A stretch of 29,419 nucleotides of DNA from JAFGSG01 sp964626055 (GCA_964626055.1 CAZVDF010000041.1:1-29419); one strand, 5' to 3'. Counted from the stretch's first letter, positions 1 to 9,402 are shown. The notes: generated by a model not told the origin, from the sequence alone. A program made the numbers and translations.

Positions 1-160
1 ATCGTCAATCACTTATATGAATTTATAATCTTGAGATGTCTTCTAATAATAATTTGGTACAGCGTCAATAATAAAAATTACCGGGATATATATAATTTGC
101 TTATTGATTGTATATTATTTTTTGAGGTTTTAAAAAGTGATCTTGTATATCAGCATGCTT

Positions 161-1855
161 TTAGTTCAAGGCCAAAACATCCTGGATTTTTTGTGAAAGG
201 TCGGTAATGTTATACGGTTTCTGTATGAACGATACGTCTTTTTTCCCCTTGATAAGCGCCGCGGGATCGGTCGGGCTGTATCCGCTTGCCACGAGCACTT
301 TCACGGATCGATTGATCGACTGTAGCTCGTCGTAGATCTTTTCGCCGCCGATCTCCGGCATTATCATATCCAGAATAATAAGGTCGATGTCTTTATTGTG
401 ATTTCTGTAGATTTCGATCGCCTCTTTTCCGCTCCGGGCCGTAAGCGCGCTGTACCCGAGCTTATTCAGCATCTCCGCGGTGACATTCAGCACCATAGCC
501 TCGTCGTCTATTATAAGCACTTTTCCGCTGCCTCTGTGAATTTCCGCTGAACCGGAAGATTCGCTGACAGGAAGCCTGTCGGTTGAAGGCAGAAAAATAA
601 TAAAAGTGGTTCCCCTGTTCAATTCGGAACTTACGGTGATTATGCCTCCGTGCCCCTTCACGATGCCGTAGACCGTTGCAAGTCCGAGGCCCGTGCCTCT
701 TCCCATTTCTTTTGTTGTAAAGAACGGCTCGAATATGCGGTCCATTGTTTTTTTGTCCATGCCGGTCCCTGTATCGGTTACCGAGATTTTAACGTATTTT
801 CCGGAAGGGAGACTGTATGTACCGGTAAAAGATTCGTTAAGAACTGCATTTTCCGTCGAGATGCCCAGTTTCCCGCCGCCGGGCATGGCCTGCAGCGCGT
901 TTATGAAGAGATTGAGCAGCACCTGCTCGATCTGTATCCTGTCCGCGTCGACAGTCAGAAGATCGCCGGCAAGGTTTAGCGACAGCGAGATTTCCTTTCT
1001 TGTTCTCGCGAAGGTCTGCGCAGACAATTCGATTACCCGGTTAAGGTTTATGGGCTCTATCTCGCAGCCGCCTCCGCGGGCGAACCTCAGAAGCTGGCCC
1101 GAAAGATCCGCCCCGCTCCTTACCTGCATGCTGATCCGTTTCAGCATTTCATAATGAGGATGCAGCGGATCCATGTCCATCAGCATTATCTGCGTATACC
1201 CGTCTATGCCCATAAGCAGGTTGTTGAAGTCGTGTGCAATGCCTCCGGCCAGCGTGCCGAGAGCTTCCATTTTCTGGGATTGAAGAAGCTGGTGTTCCAG
1301 CCGCTTCCTTTCTGTCGTATCCAGTGCAATGCAGAATATTTCGGCAACCTTATTGTCTTCGACTATCGGGAACATGGTCGCGTATATCCAGCGTTTCCCG
1401 CCGTTCCTGTTCTTTATTTCCAGTTCTATCGGGTTGACTGGCTGCCGCGTTGAATAGGCTTCTTCAAGAGATTTCTCGAACCCGGCGACAATTTCCGGGA
1501 TTAGTAAAATATCCTGTATCCGTTTTCCTTTCGCTTCCTCCTGGGTATAGCCGAAGATGCCGGAGCTTGCAAGGTTCCAGTGGATGATCCTGCCGGATCT
1601 GTCGAATCCCTGTATCGCGACGAACCTGCTGTTTTCGATTATCGACTCAAACCTGTTAAGGGCGTTTTTAAGGCCTTTGTTCAATTCAAGGAGCTCCTGT
1701 GAGCTCAGATCGAAAGCGCGGTCAAGCATATGCCTGTCCGAATCGTTTTCGCAATAGGCGTTGTCGACGGCTTTAATGAACTCCCGGAGCTCTTCGGAAA
1801 TGTCGTCCGGAGATTTTAAGTAACGTTTTATCTGGCGCTGTAAAAGACTGTGCAT
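161..1855 (-). CDS. PAS hybrid histidine kinase with C-terminal receiver
   Basis: Cytosolic hybrid sensor kinase that would autophosphorylate on His and pass phosphate to its own receiver. No membrane segment is visible. Numbering from the upstream ATG at 1870, the order is: a helical N-terminus (1-70), PAS (about 74-190), a HisKA H-box GGIAHDFNNLL with His213, a HATPase domain with an N-box (NLFINALQAM), DTGTGMD and GTGLGLATVYG, and a receiver (449-565) with DD near its start and phosphoacceptor Asp501 in LDMIMPEIGG. I prefer the ATG at 1855: it has AGGA eight bases upstream and begins just after the stop of the FIST gene, whereas the ATG at 1870 has no ribosome binding site and would give an 11-base overlap. 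Tight coupling to the FIST gene suggests that protein supplies the signal. There is no separate DNA-binding output gene nearby. Confidence 0.93.
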   Translation of the reverse strand: MHSLLQRQIKRYLKSPDDISEELREFIKAVDNAYCENDSDRHMLDRAFDLSSQELLELNKGLKNALNRFESIIENSRFVAIQGFDRSGRIIHWNLASSGIFGYTQEEAKGKRIQDILLIPEIVAGFEKSLEEAYSTRQPVNPIELEIKNRNGGKRWIYATMFPIVEDNKVAEIFCIALDTTERKRLEHQLLQSQKMEALGTLAGGIAHDFNNLLMGIDGYTQIMLMDMDPLHPHYEMLKRISMQVRSGADLSGQLLRFARGGGCEIEPINLNRVIELSAQTFARTRKEISLSLNLAGDLLTVDADRIQIEQVLLNLFINALQAMPGGGKLGISTENAVLNESFTGTYSLPSGKYVKISVTDTGTGMDKKTMDRIFEPFFTTKEMGRGTGLGLATVYGIVKGHGGIITVSSELNRGTTFIIFLPSTDRLPVSESSGSAEIHRGSGKVLIIDDEAMVLNVTAEMLNKLGYSALTARSGKEAIEIYRNHNKDIDLIILDMIMPEIGGEKIYDELQSINRSVKVLVASGYSPTDPAALIKGKKDVSFIQKPYNITDLSQKIQDVLALN

Positions 1856-1859
1856 GGCG

Positions 1860-2984
1860 TTATTCCTCATACATGCATGTTATTGTCATGGTCTGATTAT
1901 GGAGTTCGCACGTGTCGTCCCTCGAGAAGGGCGAAATTTCCCCGTAAGAGTAAAAACCCGTATAAACGGCTTCTTCTCCCAGAATATCGCGGACGGCTTC
2001 CACCTCTTCCTCGATCCTCTGCTTCAGCACCAGCTTTCTGCCGTTGCAGCTTATGAGAATCGCGAGCCGGATATTGCCTCCGTTTATCGTCTCATGCGAA
2101 GACCTGGCGGCGTCCGCAGCTCCGTCTATAAGACGCTCATTGTTGGCCTTCATTAAACGAACGAATGAATTTTCCGGGATCTCGCCTGCGAAGGTCATGC
2201 TCTGGTCTTCATCGTTGACAGCCAGAAGCGTTCTTACTACCGGACGCGACGAGTTTTTTACGCGAAGATTTAACGGGAATAGAAGCCCGGTTGCGGGCAG
2301 GCCGCCCGCGTGCTCTCCCAGATATTTCCTGTATAGATTGAGGGCCGATTTTCCGTCGAGCTCGTAAAGAACATTTCCCCTGGAACGCGTAACTATGCGC
2401 TCCGGTCCGAACGTGTCCCATCCTCCGACTGACCCGTAGCCGATCCTGAGATCATTGCCGTAAAAACCTATGGCAGCGACGGCGTTCCTTACCGGTTCCT
2501 CATTGAGGATCACATATGTCTCCTGAAACCTGTTTCCGTCCGCTGAAAGTCCGCCTGTGCAGGTAATCCCGGGTGAAAGGTGTTCTTTTAAACCGAGCAC
2601 AAGTTCCGAGCCGTTAATGTTAAGCCCTTCGGATAAAACAAAGATATGTTTTAAGTCTTCGGCCATCAGGGTTCCGGCCAGTTCCGTCCCGGCCTTATAG
2701 CTGTCTTCGGCGCTCTGAATATTTACAGACGTGCATTTTACCGAAGTCGTTCTGAAAGACACCGCGGTCACGGTCAGCGAATTATCAAGCACATGCGTAT
2801 TTATTATTTCGCCGGCGGTAGAACATCCGAGTAGACACGCCTCCGGATATGTGGATTTAAGTATGCTTAAAAGCCCCGGCCTGTTTAATTTTTCGGGGGA
2901 ACCGAATAACAGGACAAGATCCGCCTCAGGGCCGAGATTTTTGTCCGGGATGTTGTTCGTGAGAATGTATTGCTCTGTTTTCAA
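1860..2984 (-). CDS. FIST-domain sensory protein
   Basis: A 374-residue protein with a FIST_N half (about 10-210; LLGCSTAGEI, the TVTAVSF region, GGLSADG) and a FIST_C half (about 215-365; ending in GFYSYGEISPF). FIST domains are described as intracellular small-ligand sensors that work with signalling proteins. The start is TTG at 2984 with AAAGG about five bases upstream, and no ATG lies near the N-terminus. No signal peptide or membrane segment is seen. The gene runs directly into the hybrid kinase on the same strand, so co-translation and a sensor-kinase partnership are likely. The ligand cannot be told from sequence. Family assignment is firm; partnership is inference from position. Confidence 0.9.
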   Translation of the reverse strand: MKTEQYILTNNIPDKNLGPEADLVLLFGSPEKLNRPGLLSILKSTYPEACLLGCSTAGEIINTHVLDNSLTVTAVSFRTTSVKCTSVNIQSAEDSYKAGTELAGTLMAEDLKHIFVLSEGLNINGSELVLGLKEHLSPGITCTGGLSADGNRFQETYVILNEEPVRNAVAAIGFYGNDLRIGYGSVGGWDTFGPERIVTRSRGNVLYELDGKSALNLYRKYLGEHAGGLPATGLLFPLNLRVKNSSRPVVRTLLAVNDEDQSMTFAGEIPENSFVRLMKANNERLIDGAADAARSSHETINGGNIRLAILISCNGRKLVLKQRIEEEVEAVRDILGEEAVYTGFYSYGEISPFSRDDTCELHNQTMTITCMYEE

Positions 2985-3527
2985 AAAAACCTTTACCCGC
3001 CGGCTTTCCTGATCTCTTCTTTAAGTATCATTATTAATTAAAGAATATTCAGATATTTAAGCAGACTTTTTAAACTTTAATAAAATATTTAGAAATTATC
3101 TTAAAATTTTAAATTCATATTAATGGCTAATGATAAATAAAAAATAATTTTAAGACACCTTTCTTATAATAAGGTTCGCCGGTGAATAAAGCTTAAACAT
3201 ATACATCTGAGGGGATGGAGATATGATCACCAAAAATGTGCTCCATTGCAAGCGAATCATAGTCAGTTATAAATGTCAGGTATAATGTAGATAATAATTT
3301 TTAAATAATACCGCGAATTCGGAATTAAAATCCCTTCCGGTTCAGCTTTGCCGATTATACTTCAATAAATTTCTATAGTTAATCACTAAAATAAATTAAT
3401 ATTTTTAATATGGCTTCTAATAATACTGACCGGAATAATTATTTTAAATATATATATCCATGTAACTAAAAATATTTTCCAGGGTCAATTTTTTTTCAGT
3501 ATTTCAGAAAAAAAGTAAAAAAGCACA
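2985..3527. other. AT-rich non-coding stretch with short inverted repeat
   Basis: No convincing gene. It should hold the leader and promoter of the FIST gene on the minus strand. TCTTAAAATT near 3099 and its inverse within 3144-3159 form a short inverted pair resembling the ends of the larger element at 6943-7156. A 20-codon ORF at 3223-3285 has a GGAG-like sequence just upstream, but it is too short and featureless to call. Confidence 0.4.
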
Positions 3528-4079
3528 TTATTTGATCAGTTTGCTTATTGTCCTGAATTCGTCGGTACCTGAATAGTCCAGTAGCTGGAAAAGGAGCATT
3601 TCTGCTGAAACCACGAACGCTCCCGATTGTCTCATTCTTTCAAGAGCCAGAGATTTGTTTTCTGGCGTCCTCGAAGAGACCGCGTCCGCCACCACGTATA
3701 CTTCAAAATTCCGATTTAAAGCATCGAGCGCGGTTTTTAACACGCAGACGTGGGCTTCGATCCCGAACAATACGATCGACCGGGCGCCTGTTTCGGCGAT
3801 CCTTTTGCCGAACTCGTCATTGCCGAAACAGCTGAAATGCGTTTTCTCGATCGTTTTATTCCCGGCTGGCAGCTTTATATCGCTTACTGTTTTCCCGAGG
3901 CCTTCGGGGTACTGTTCGGTTACTATCAGTGGAATGCGAAGGATTTCCGAAGATTGAACCAGAATTTTAGCGTTCGATATTACGGCGTCGATCCCGTGGA
4001 TTGCAGGCAGAAATTTTTCCTGAATATCGATCATCGCGAATACTGTTTTTTTTCTGTCTATAATTCCGAGCGAGTTCAT
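3528..4079 (-). CDS. Isochorismatase-like cysteine hydrolase
   Basis: A 183-residue single-domain protein of the isochorismatase-like hydrolase superfamily, close in size to the YcaC/ISOC-type members. The expected catalytic triad is visible: Asp18 in MIDIQ, Lys79 in IEKTHFSCF, and Cys112 in GIEAHVCV, where the residue pair before His usually forms the cis-peptide. The family hydrolyses amide or vinyl-ether bonds in varied small molecules such as isochorismate, nicotinamide and N-carbamoyl compounds. Which substrate applies here is not determinable. No isochorismate or siderophore gene is nearby. The protein is cytosolic with no signal peptide. The ATG at 4079 has only a weak ribosome binding site. 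It lies on the same strand as, but 120 bases away from, the ClC gene. Confidence 0.9.
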   Translation of the reverse strand: MNSLGIIDRKKTVFAMIDIQEKFLPAIHGIDAVISNAKILVQSSEILRIPLIVTEQYPEGLGKTVSDIKLPAGNKTIEKTHFSCFGNDEFGKRIAETGARSIVLFGIEAHVCVLKTALDALNRNFEVYVVADAVSSRTPENKSLALERMRQSGAFVVSAEMLLFQLLDYSGTDEFRTISKLIK

Positions 4080-4202
4080 AATTGACCGTTGTGCAGGCAG
4101 TAAATTTTTTAAGAATTAAAAGTCGGCATATCGTCGAAGTCAACAATATTTTTTTTAGTTAAGAGTTATCTCGGCTGAGCCTGAGCGATGGAATTGTGCG
4201 CG

Positions 4203-5621
4203 TTAACGATATTTCTTTTTCTTCGATAGTGATGTGCTTTTTTTATCTTCCGGCGATTCTTCCACGCGTATTTTCCCTACCAGCCGTTCTACGGCATAAA
4301 TGAAGTGAAGTAGTAAGCTTACCAGGCTTTTGTTCCTGGGAACATATGAGGCATGAATTTCGTCCAGCTCTTTACCCAGCTCTACTTTAAGAGAAGGCGA
4401 TTTTGAGATGGATAGAACCTGCGACGGATACACGCTCCGGTGGCCTGTTATAAGAAAACTTATAACGCATGCGACCGTCGCGTATGGTGCGATCGCGGGC
4501 CCGAATAATTCCACTGCCATTATGCTGGCCGCGATGGGCGTATTTGCCGCGCCTGCCAGAACGCCGCACAGGCCGATTGCCGCGAAGGTCCCGGCGCTCA
4601 GGCTGAACATTTTCGCAAAGAACAGACCCGCAGTCGCTCCGGTGAAGAATATCGGCGTGACAATTCCGCCGCTGCCTCCGAAATTCAGAGTTATGGAGGT
4701 GAATACCGGTTTCAGCAGAAAAGCATACCATTCCGTACCCTCTCCGTTGAATCCGGCTTCAATTGTCTCCAATCCTAATCCAAGATATTTTGCTGAAAAT
4801 ATATATGTCAGGGCTATTAATAACAACCCTCCTATTATTCCTTTAAGAGGAGACCATATCTTTATTCGTTCGGAAAGTCTTTCGCCGGCTTTAAGTATTT
4901 CTATCAAGAAAATAGAGCATAAGCCGAAAAATAATCCGCTTACCATTACTTTTATAAGGAACAATTCCGAAAAAACCGGAACAACATTTATTGTCTGGTG
5001 GAAATATGTTATTCCTAAAGATGACGATACCTGGTAAGCCGTAATTCCGGCAATGAATGACGGCAGAAGAACCTCGTACATGATTGCGCCTACGAACAGT
5101 ACTTCAACGCCGAATATTGAACCGGCTATCGGAGTGCCGAATACAGCGGCAAATCCCGCGCTTATACCGCAAATAACCAGCTTTTTCCTGTCATGATCGC
5201 TGAATTTTAAAATATTACTGAGAAATGAAGTGAGTCCCGCTCCGATCTGCGCGCACGGGCCTTCTTTCCCTGCGGAACCGCCGATAGCAAGCGTGATTAT
5301 GGTCGCGAATAGTTTTACCGGCACAACAAGAATATCTATCTTGCCTGAACGTTTGTGGATCGCTTCAATTACTTTTTCAGTGCCGTGGCCTTTTGCGTCG
5401 GGAGCGAGGTATTTGATCAATAACGCGCTTAAGAAAAAAGCGGCCGGTATCAGTAAATATGTATAATTGAATTTCTGCCCTTCTATGGTAGACCAGTTTA
5501 AAATTTTAAGGAATAGAGCCGTGGCCCCTCCCACTATCGCTCCGGCGATCGTGGCGAGTAATACCCATTTGATAATGCTTATAAAAAGTATGGTCGATTC
5601 GGTTAGATGTTTTTTTAACAT
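4203..5621 (-). CDS. ClC-family chloride channel or H+/Cl- antiporter
   Basis: A multi-pass membrane protein of the voltage-gated chloride channel family, about 472 residues. Visible family signatures are GGSAGKEGP with the gating glutamate (residue 139 from the far upstream ATG at 5678, 120 from the preferred start), and GGSGGIVTPIFFTGATAG, matching the GxFxP element. The usual GSGIP selectivity motif is replaced by GHGTEKV, so the central serine position is histidine. No CBS domain follows the membrane part; the tail is lysine-rich. I use the ATG at 5621, eight bases past the stop of the CapA-like gene and preceded by GGGAAA. The ORF extends to 5678, which would overlap that gene by 50 bases. 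Presumably co-transcribed with the CapA-like gene. Anion identity is uncertain. Confidence 0.92.
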   Translation of the reverse strand: MLKKHLTESTILFISIIKWVLLATIAGAIVGGATALFLKILNWSTIEGQKFNYTYLLIPAAFFLSALLIKYLAPDAKGHGTEKVIEAIHKRSGKIDILVVPVKLFATIITLAIGGSAGKEGPCAQIGAGLTSFLSNILKFSDHDRKKLVICGISAGFAAVFGTPIAGSIFGVEVLFVGAIMYEVLLPSFIAGITAYQVSSSLGITYFHQTINVVPVFSELFLIKVMVSGLFFGLCSIFLIEILKAGERLSERIKIWSPLKGIIGGLLLIALTYIFSAKYLGLGLETIEAGFNGEGTEWYAFLLKPVFTSITLNFGGSGGIVTPIFFTGATAGLFFAKMFSLSAGTFAAIGLCGVLAGAANTPIAASIMAVELFGPAIAPYATVACVISFLITGHRSVYPSQVLSISKSPSLKVELGKELDEIHASYVPRNKSLVSLLLHFIYAVERLVGKIRVEESPEDKKSTSLSKKKKYR

Positions 5622-5628
5622 AAGTCGT

Positions 5629-6711
5629 TCATTTCCCGGATAATTTGTAAAATAAAGACGATCCTTTGATTTTGGCATTTTCCGCGAACTGCGAACCGAG
5701 AGGCCTGGAAATAATGATCAGACGGTTAAGCGAGTTTTTCGCGTGACTCTCGTTGAAAATTTTATACCGGAAAGGATTTTCCGTATCGCCGTTCCCGTTT
5801 ATCGGGAATACGCGGAAACTGTCCGCCCGCTTTTTTGAAAAGGAAATTTCAACGAGAATATTTTCCTTTGCCTTTTCATTGATCGAGCCGAATATGAAGT
5901 TACCCAGCGAATAGAATATCGGCTTTCCTTTATAAATTTCCACCCCCTGGAATATATGCGGATGATGGCCGATTATAACATCCGCTCCGGAGTCGATTAT
6001 TGAATGCGCAAGAATTATATCCGCCTCGGCCGGGTAAAAGGAATATTCGATCCCCCAGTGCATTGAGACGATAATAAAGTCGCATAATGATCTGAAACAT
6101 TCAATATCGTTCTTTATCGAATTCAAATGGGCCATAGCTACGCCAGGGCCGTCTTCGGTCGCCAGCGTGTCGTCATATGCCACATTTGTATAAGCAAGGA
6201 TGACAAATCTTATATTGTTTATTTCCGCGGTGACCGGCAGACGCGCTGAGTTCATATCCATGCCGGCGCCCGTGTAATTTATGCCGTTTCTGTTAAGGTA
6301 TTCGATCGTGTTGAAAAGCCCTGTTTTGCCGTAGTCCAGGGCGTGGTTGTTCGCCAGGCTGACGCCGTTTATTCCGGCAAACTTCAGGAGATCGATGTGT
6401 TCGGGATTTCCGCGGAAAATGTACAGCTTTGTCGGATGGATTTCCCCGTCTTTTGTAATGGGACATTCAAGATTGCAGAAGCGATAATCGAAATTACCGA
6501 GAAAATCTCTTAAGGATTTAATCGGGGCATCGATCCCGTCGGTATAGATTATTTCTTTAATGCCCCAGTCGAGCATAACGTCGCCGGCAAACAATATCCT
6601 CGCTGGTTTCCGGGTATCGCTTTTTGCCTTATTCGGATCAACATGTTCAACCGTTCTGTAACATGATAAAAAACATAAAATTGTGAAAAGAATAAATATT
6701 TTTTTGCTCAT
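5629..6711 (-). CDS. CapA-family calcineurin-like phosphoesterase lipoprotein
   Basis: A 360-residue protein with an N-terminal lipoprotein signal (hydrophobic residues 4-16, Cys17 in FLSC), so probably membrane-anchored on the outer face. The PGA_cap/CapA metallophosphatase fold is shown by GDVMLDWG (Asp44), NLECPIT (about 80-86), ANNHALDYG (Asn122, His123) and GHHPHIFQG (two metal-site histidines). CapA relatives take part in poly-gamma-glutamate capsule export, but many members with this architecture sit outside pgs operons. No capB, capC or gamma-glutamyl ligase is in this window, so a capsule role should not be assumed. It ends eight bases before the preferred ClC start, suggesting one operon. 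Confidence 0.9.
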   Translation of the reverse strand: MSKKIFILFTILCFLSCYRTVEHVDPNKAKSDTRKPARILFAGDVMLDWGIKEIIYTDGIDAPIKSLRDFLGNFDYRFCNLECPITKDGEIHPTKLYIFRGNPEHIDLLKFAGINGVSLANNHALDYGKTGLFNTIEYLNRNGINYTGAGMDMNSARLPVTAEINNIRFVILAYTNVAYDDTLATEDGPGVAMAHLNSIKNDIECFRSLCDFIIVSMHWGIEYSFYPAEADIILAHSIIDSGADVIIGHHPHIFQGVEIYKGKPIFYSLGNFIFGSINEKAKENILVEISFSKKRADSFRVFPINGNGDTENPFRYKIFNESHAKNSLNRLIIISRPLGSQFAENAKIKGSSLFYKLSGK

Positions 6712-7184
6712 ATACGCGTTCAGCCGCTGTCGTGAAAGGATAAAACCTGCTTTATTCCCGTTGCCGGCATCCTGAATTGTCGATTATATTTTAACGTAAT
6801 CTCTGTTTGAGAATGATATTATACGGTTGCTTTTTGATCAATTCAAATTTTTAGTTTTATTAAAAAATGTTTAATTATATTTAAATTTTATCGCTTTACC
6901 GTGAAAATTAACAATCTATTCAATAAAAGTCGTTCAAATGAGTATTTAGAAGCCATCTTAAAATTATGTTTTAGTTATTGATCAATTGGAATACATTAGA
7001 AAATTTTTGAGGACGCCTTTCAGACCTGATGTAATAGCTTTCAAAGGCATGAAAAACTGACCAGGAAGGTCTGATTCCGCAGAAAATTTTCTAATGTATT
7101 CCAATTGATCGTTAATCACATATTTGAATCAATAATTTTAAGATGGTTTTCAAATATAATATTGATATGTCCGTTTACGGATGA
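6712..7184. other. Non-coding spacer between CapA-like and trehalose genes
   Basis: The left part, 6712-6942, is AT-rich without a supportable gene and probably carries the promoter of the CapA-like gene. The right part is occupied by the inverted-repeat element. No T-tract terminator was found directly after the trehalose synthase/phosphatase stop. Confidence 0.5.
6943..7156. repeat. Long imperfect inverted repeat, MITE-like element
   Basis: The inner arms 6980-7007 and 7083-7110 are perfect inverse complements over 28 bases. The outer arms 6953-6967 and 7132-7146 match over 15 bases (CCATCTTAAAATTAT), and similarity extends outward to 6943 and 7156. The 75-base centre holds a further 7-base pair, CAGACCT at 7021-7027 with AGGTCTG at 7067-7073. 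No ORF of useful length lies inside and I see no clear target-site duplication. It lies just downstream of the trehalose synthase/phosphatase gene, so read-through transcription could form a long hairpin. Non-autonomous transposon, or structured 3' region, are the two readings. Confidence 0.75.
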
Positions 7185-9374
7185 CTATATTGATGAAAGT
7201 TCTTTCAGAAATGATCTGACGTATTTTGTGTTTTGAATATAATATTTCGCCTTTGATGCGGAGTTCCCGACCTTTATGGAATAAGACTGATCCGGCAATG
7301 CCGAAAAGAGATCTTCATCGGTGTTGTCATCGCCGATCCCGATGACGAAATCGTATTTTTTCTTTGCAATTAAATTGGAAGCGATCTTGCCTTTATTCGA
7401 TTCTATGTTTTTTATCTCAAGCGCCTTGTCGCTTTCCAGTATTCCAAGGTTCAGATTCGCGATTAAATGCATCAGGTTGTTCTTCAGTTCAATAGCGCGG
7501 ATCGAGGCGAATTCCGCGTCCGATTTCCTGTAATGCCATACCAGCGAATGTTCTTTTTCTTCAATGAACGATCTCGGCGTCCTGTCGCTGAACAACTCAA
7601 GAAGAGGGCGTATCTGCTGTTTCCAGTCATTGCTTAAACTGACGAAAGTTTTCCATTCCTCGCCCGGTTTTTTTATGAAAGCTCCGTGTTCCGCTACAAG
7701 TGTAATCCGGATTGCCGAAAAATGTTTTTCGAGAAAATCGCGCCCCCTGCCGCTTGTGAGCACAGCGTCGTTCTTCGGATCGGCCGCAAGTTTTTCCAGA
7801 AGCGACAGGAGTTCCGGGTCCGGTATCGCGCCCGCCGGCGATGTAAAGAAAGGGACGAGCGTCCCGTCATAGTCAAGGAAAAGAATCCGGCTGTTTGCGT
7901 TTTTGTAACCCGCGATTATCTCATTTTTATTTTTTTCCGTCAGGTACGCGAATGAAAAATCGGATTCGTCGGCTTTAATATTATTGAGCCTGTCAATGAA
8001 AGATTCCGCCCATTTGAAAACGTCGTTTCGTTTCAGCCGTTTTTGCATCGCGATCATTCTATTGTGCTGCTCTTCTTTGTTCATCGACAGCGCGGCCGCG
8101 ATCGCGTCGGCCATTTCTTCGGTATTGTTCGGATTGACAATAAGGGCTTCCCCGAGCTCTTCGGAAGCCCCGGCCATTTCGCTCAGGATCAGAACGCCGT
8201 CTTCCCTTGTCCTCGAAGCTATGTATTCTTTTGCCACAAGATTCATGCCGTCCCGGAACGGAGTTACCAGCGCCGCATCCGCGCAATGATACAGGGTCAT
8301 TATCGTCTCGAATGGGAGAGACCTGTACAAATACCTGATCGGTGACCATGTGAGCGTATTGTATTTACCGTTGATGCGGCCGGCCATTTCATTTACGCGG
8401 TCTCTTAAAGAACTGTATGTATCTACATCGGTCCTTGAGGGCACGGCAATGAGAATAATAACGACTTTACCGTGATATTCGGGATATTTTTCAAGGAACC
8501 TTGCATAGGCTTCAAGGCGCGCGACAATGCCCTTTGTGTAGTCCAGCCTGTCCATTGAAAGAATGATTTTTCTGTCCTGCATCTCATTTTTAAGAGCAGC
8601 GATCTCTTCGTTAATTTTAATGTTGCCCAGATAGTTTGAGTATTTCTCATAATCGATACCCATCGGAAAAATATCGCATTTGATATCCCTGTTCTCTATC
8701 TGAAAACGTCCGAGATAATGTTCAATACCTGTTATCCGCTGCACGCTGGTTAAAAAATGCCTTACATATCCGAAAGTATGAAATCCTACGAGATCGCTTC
8801 CAAGAACTCCTTCCAGAATTTCCTTTCTCCACGGCAGAAGACGGAATAATTCATACGAGGGGAAGGGTATATGAAGAAAAAATCCTATCCTGGCATCCGG
8901 AATATTTTTTCTGATAATGCCGGGAAGAAGCATTAGATGAAAATCGTGTATCCAGATAAGATCGCCCGGCTCGTATATATCCTTAAATATCTCAAAGAAT
9001 TTCTGGTTTACGCTGCAGTAAAAGTCCCACATTCTTTTATCGTAACTGGTATAAACCGGGAAATAATGAAAGAGCGGCCAAAGGGTTTTATTGCTGAATC
9101 CGAAATAGTATAATTTTAGATCGTGAGCGGAAAGGGGAACCGGATAGTATGCATAATTATTAATGAGGTCGTTATTGATTATTCTTCTCTTGTTTTTATC
9201 GACTGTGTCTATGCTTATGCCGGAAAATCCTACCCAGACGCATTTATGCGTTTTGGATAACGATGAAAGCCCTGTAGCCAGTCCTCCTGTGCTCGGCGCA
9301 TAAGAAATTTTATTGTCTCTGTTGATCTCCACAGTGACCGGAAGCCTGTTCGATATTAATATCAGTTTTGACAT
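7185..9374 (-). CDS. otsAB: Fused trehalose-6-phosphate synthase/phosphatase
   Basis: A bifunctional enzyme of 729 residues. The N-terminal GT20 domain (about 1-460) would make trehalose-6-phosphate from NDP-glucose and glucose-6-phosphate. It shows SNRLPVTVE at the start, STGGLATGLSSL, WIHDFHLMLLPG, FLHIPFPSYELFRLLPWR, MDRLDYTKGI and DGMNLVAKEYIA. The C-terminal HAD-type phosphatase (about 497-725) carries DYDGTL with nucleophile Asp501 and Asp503, LTSGR, and GDDNTDED (681-688), and would release trehalose. Both halves appear intact. The ATG at 9374 is 28 bases from the assembly gap; its leader has only a weak GGAAA. The XRE-cupin gene lies upstream on the same strand across the gap, the likely regulator. 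Bacterial enzymes are more often two polypeptides, so the fusion is notable though not unique. Confidence 0.95.
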   Translation of the reverse strand: MSKLILISNRLPVTVEINRDNKISYAPSTGGLATGLSSLSKTHKCVWVGFSGISIDTVDKNKRRIINNDLINNYAYYPVPLSAHDLKLYYFGFSNKTLWPLFHYFPVYTSYDKRMWDFYCSVNQKFFEIFKDIYEPGDLIWIHDFHLMLLPGIIRKNIPDARIGFFLHIPFPSYELFRLLPWRKEILEGVLGSDLVGFHTFGYVRHFLTSVQRITGIEHYLGRFQIENRDIKCDIFPMGIDYEKYSNYLGNIKINEEIAALKNEMQDRKIILSMDRLDYTKGIVARLEAYARFLEKYPEYHGKVVIILIAVPSRTDVDTYSSLRDRVNEMAGRINGKYNTLTWSPIRYLYRSLPFETIMTLYHCADAALVTPFRDGMNLVAKEYIASRTREDGVLILSEMAGASEELGEALIVNPNNTEEMADAIAAALSMNKEEQHNRMIAMQKRLKRNDVFKWAESFIDRLNNIKADESDFSFAYLTEKNKNEIIAGYKNANSRILFLDYDGTLVPFFTSPAGAIPDPELLSLLEKLAADPKNDAVLTSGRGRDFLEKHFSAIRITLVAEHGAFIKKPGEEWKTFVSLSNDWKQQIRPLLELFSDRTPRSFIEEKEHSLVWHYRKSDAEFASIRAIELKNNLMHLIANLNLGILESDKALEIKNIESNKGKIASNLIAKKKYDFVIGIGDDNTDEDLFSALPDQSYSIKVGNSASKAKYYIQNTKYVRSFLKELSSI

Positions 9375-9402
9375 AACTTTATTTTTCCGATATTATTTTG
9401 CC

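Noticed and set aside
1..160. Search for a gene or terminator at the window start
   Set aside because: AT-rich sequence with no frame, hairpin with T-tract, or RNA gene that I could support.
3223..3285. 20-codon frame with GGAG just upstream
   Set aside because: Too short, no hydrophobic or other recognisable character, and the spacing from GGAG to ATG is too tight.
4408..5037. 209-codon plus-strand frame opposite the ClC gene
   Set aside because: It is antisense to a well-supported membrane protein and has no family character; a shadow frame.
5629..6711. Capsule (poly-gamma-glutamate) biosynthesis operon
   Set aside because: Only the CapA-like phosphoesterase is present; no ligase or CapC-like gene is nearby.
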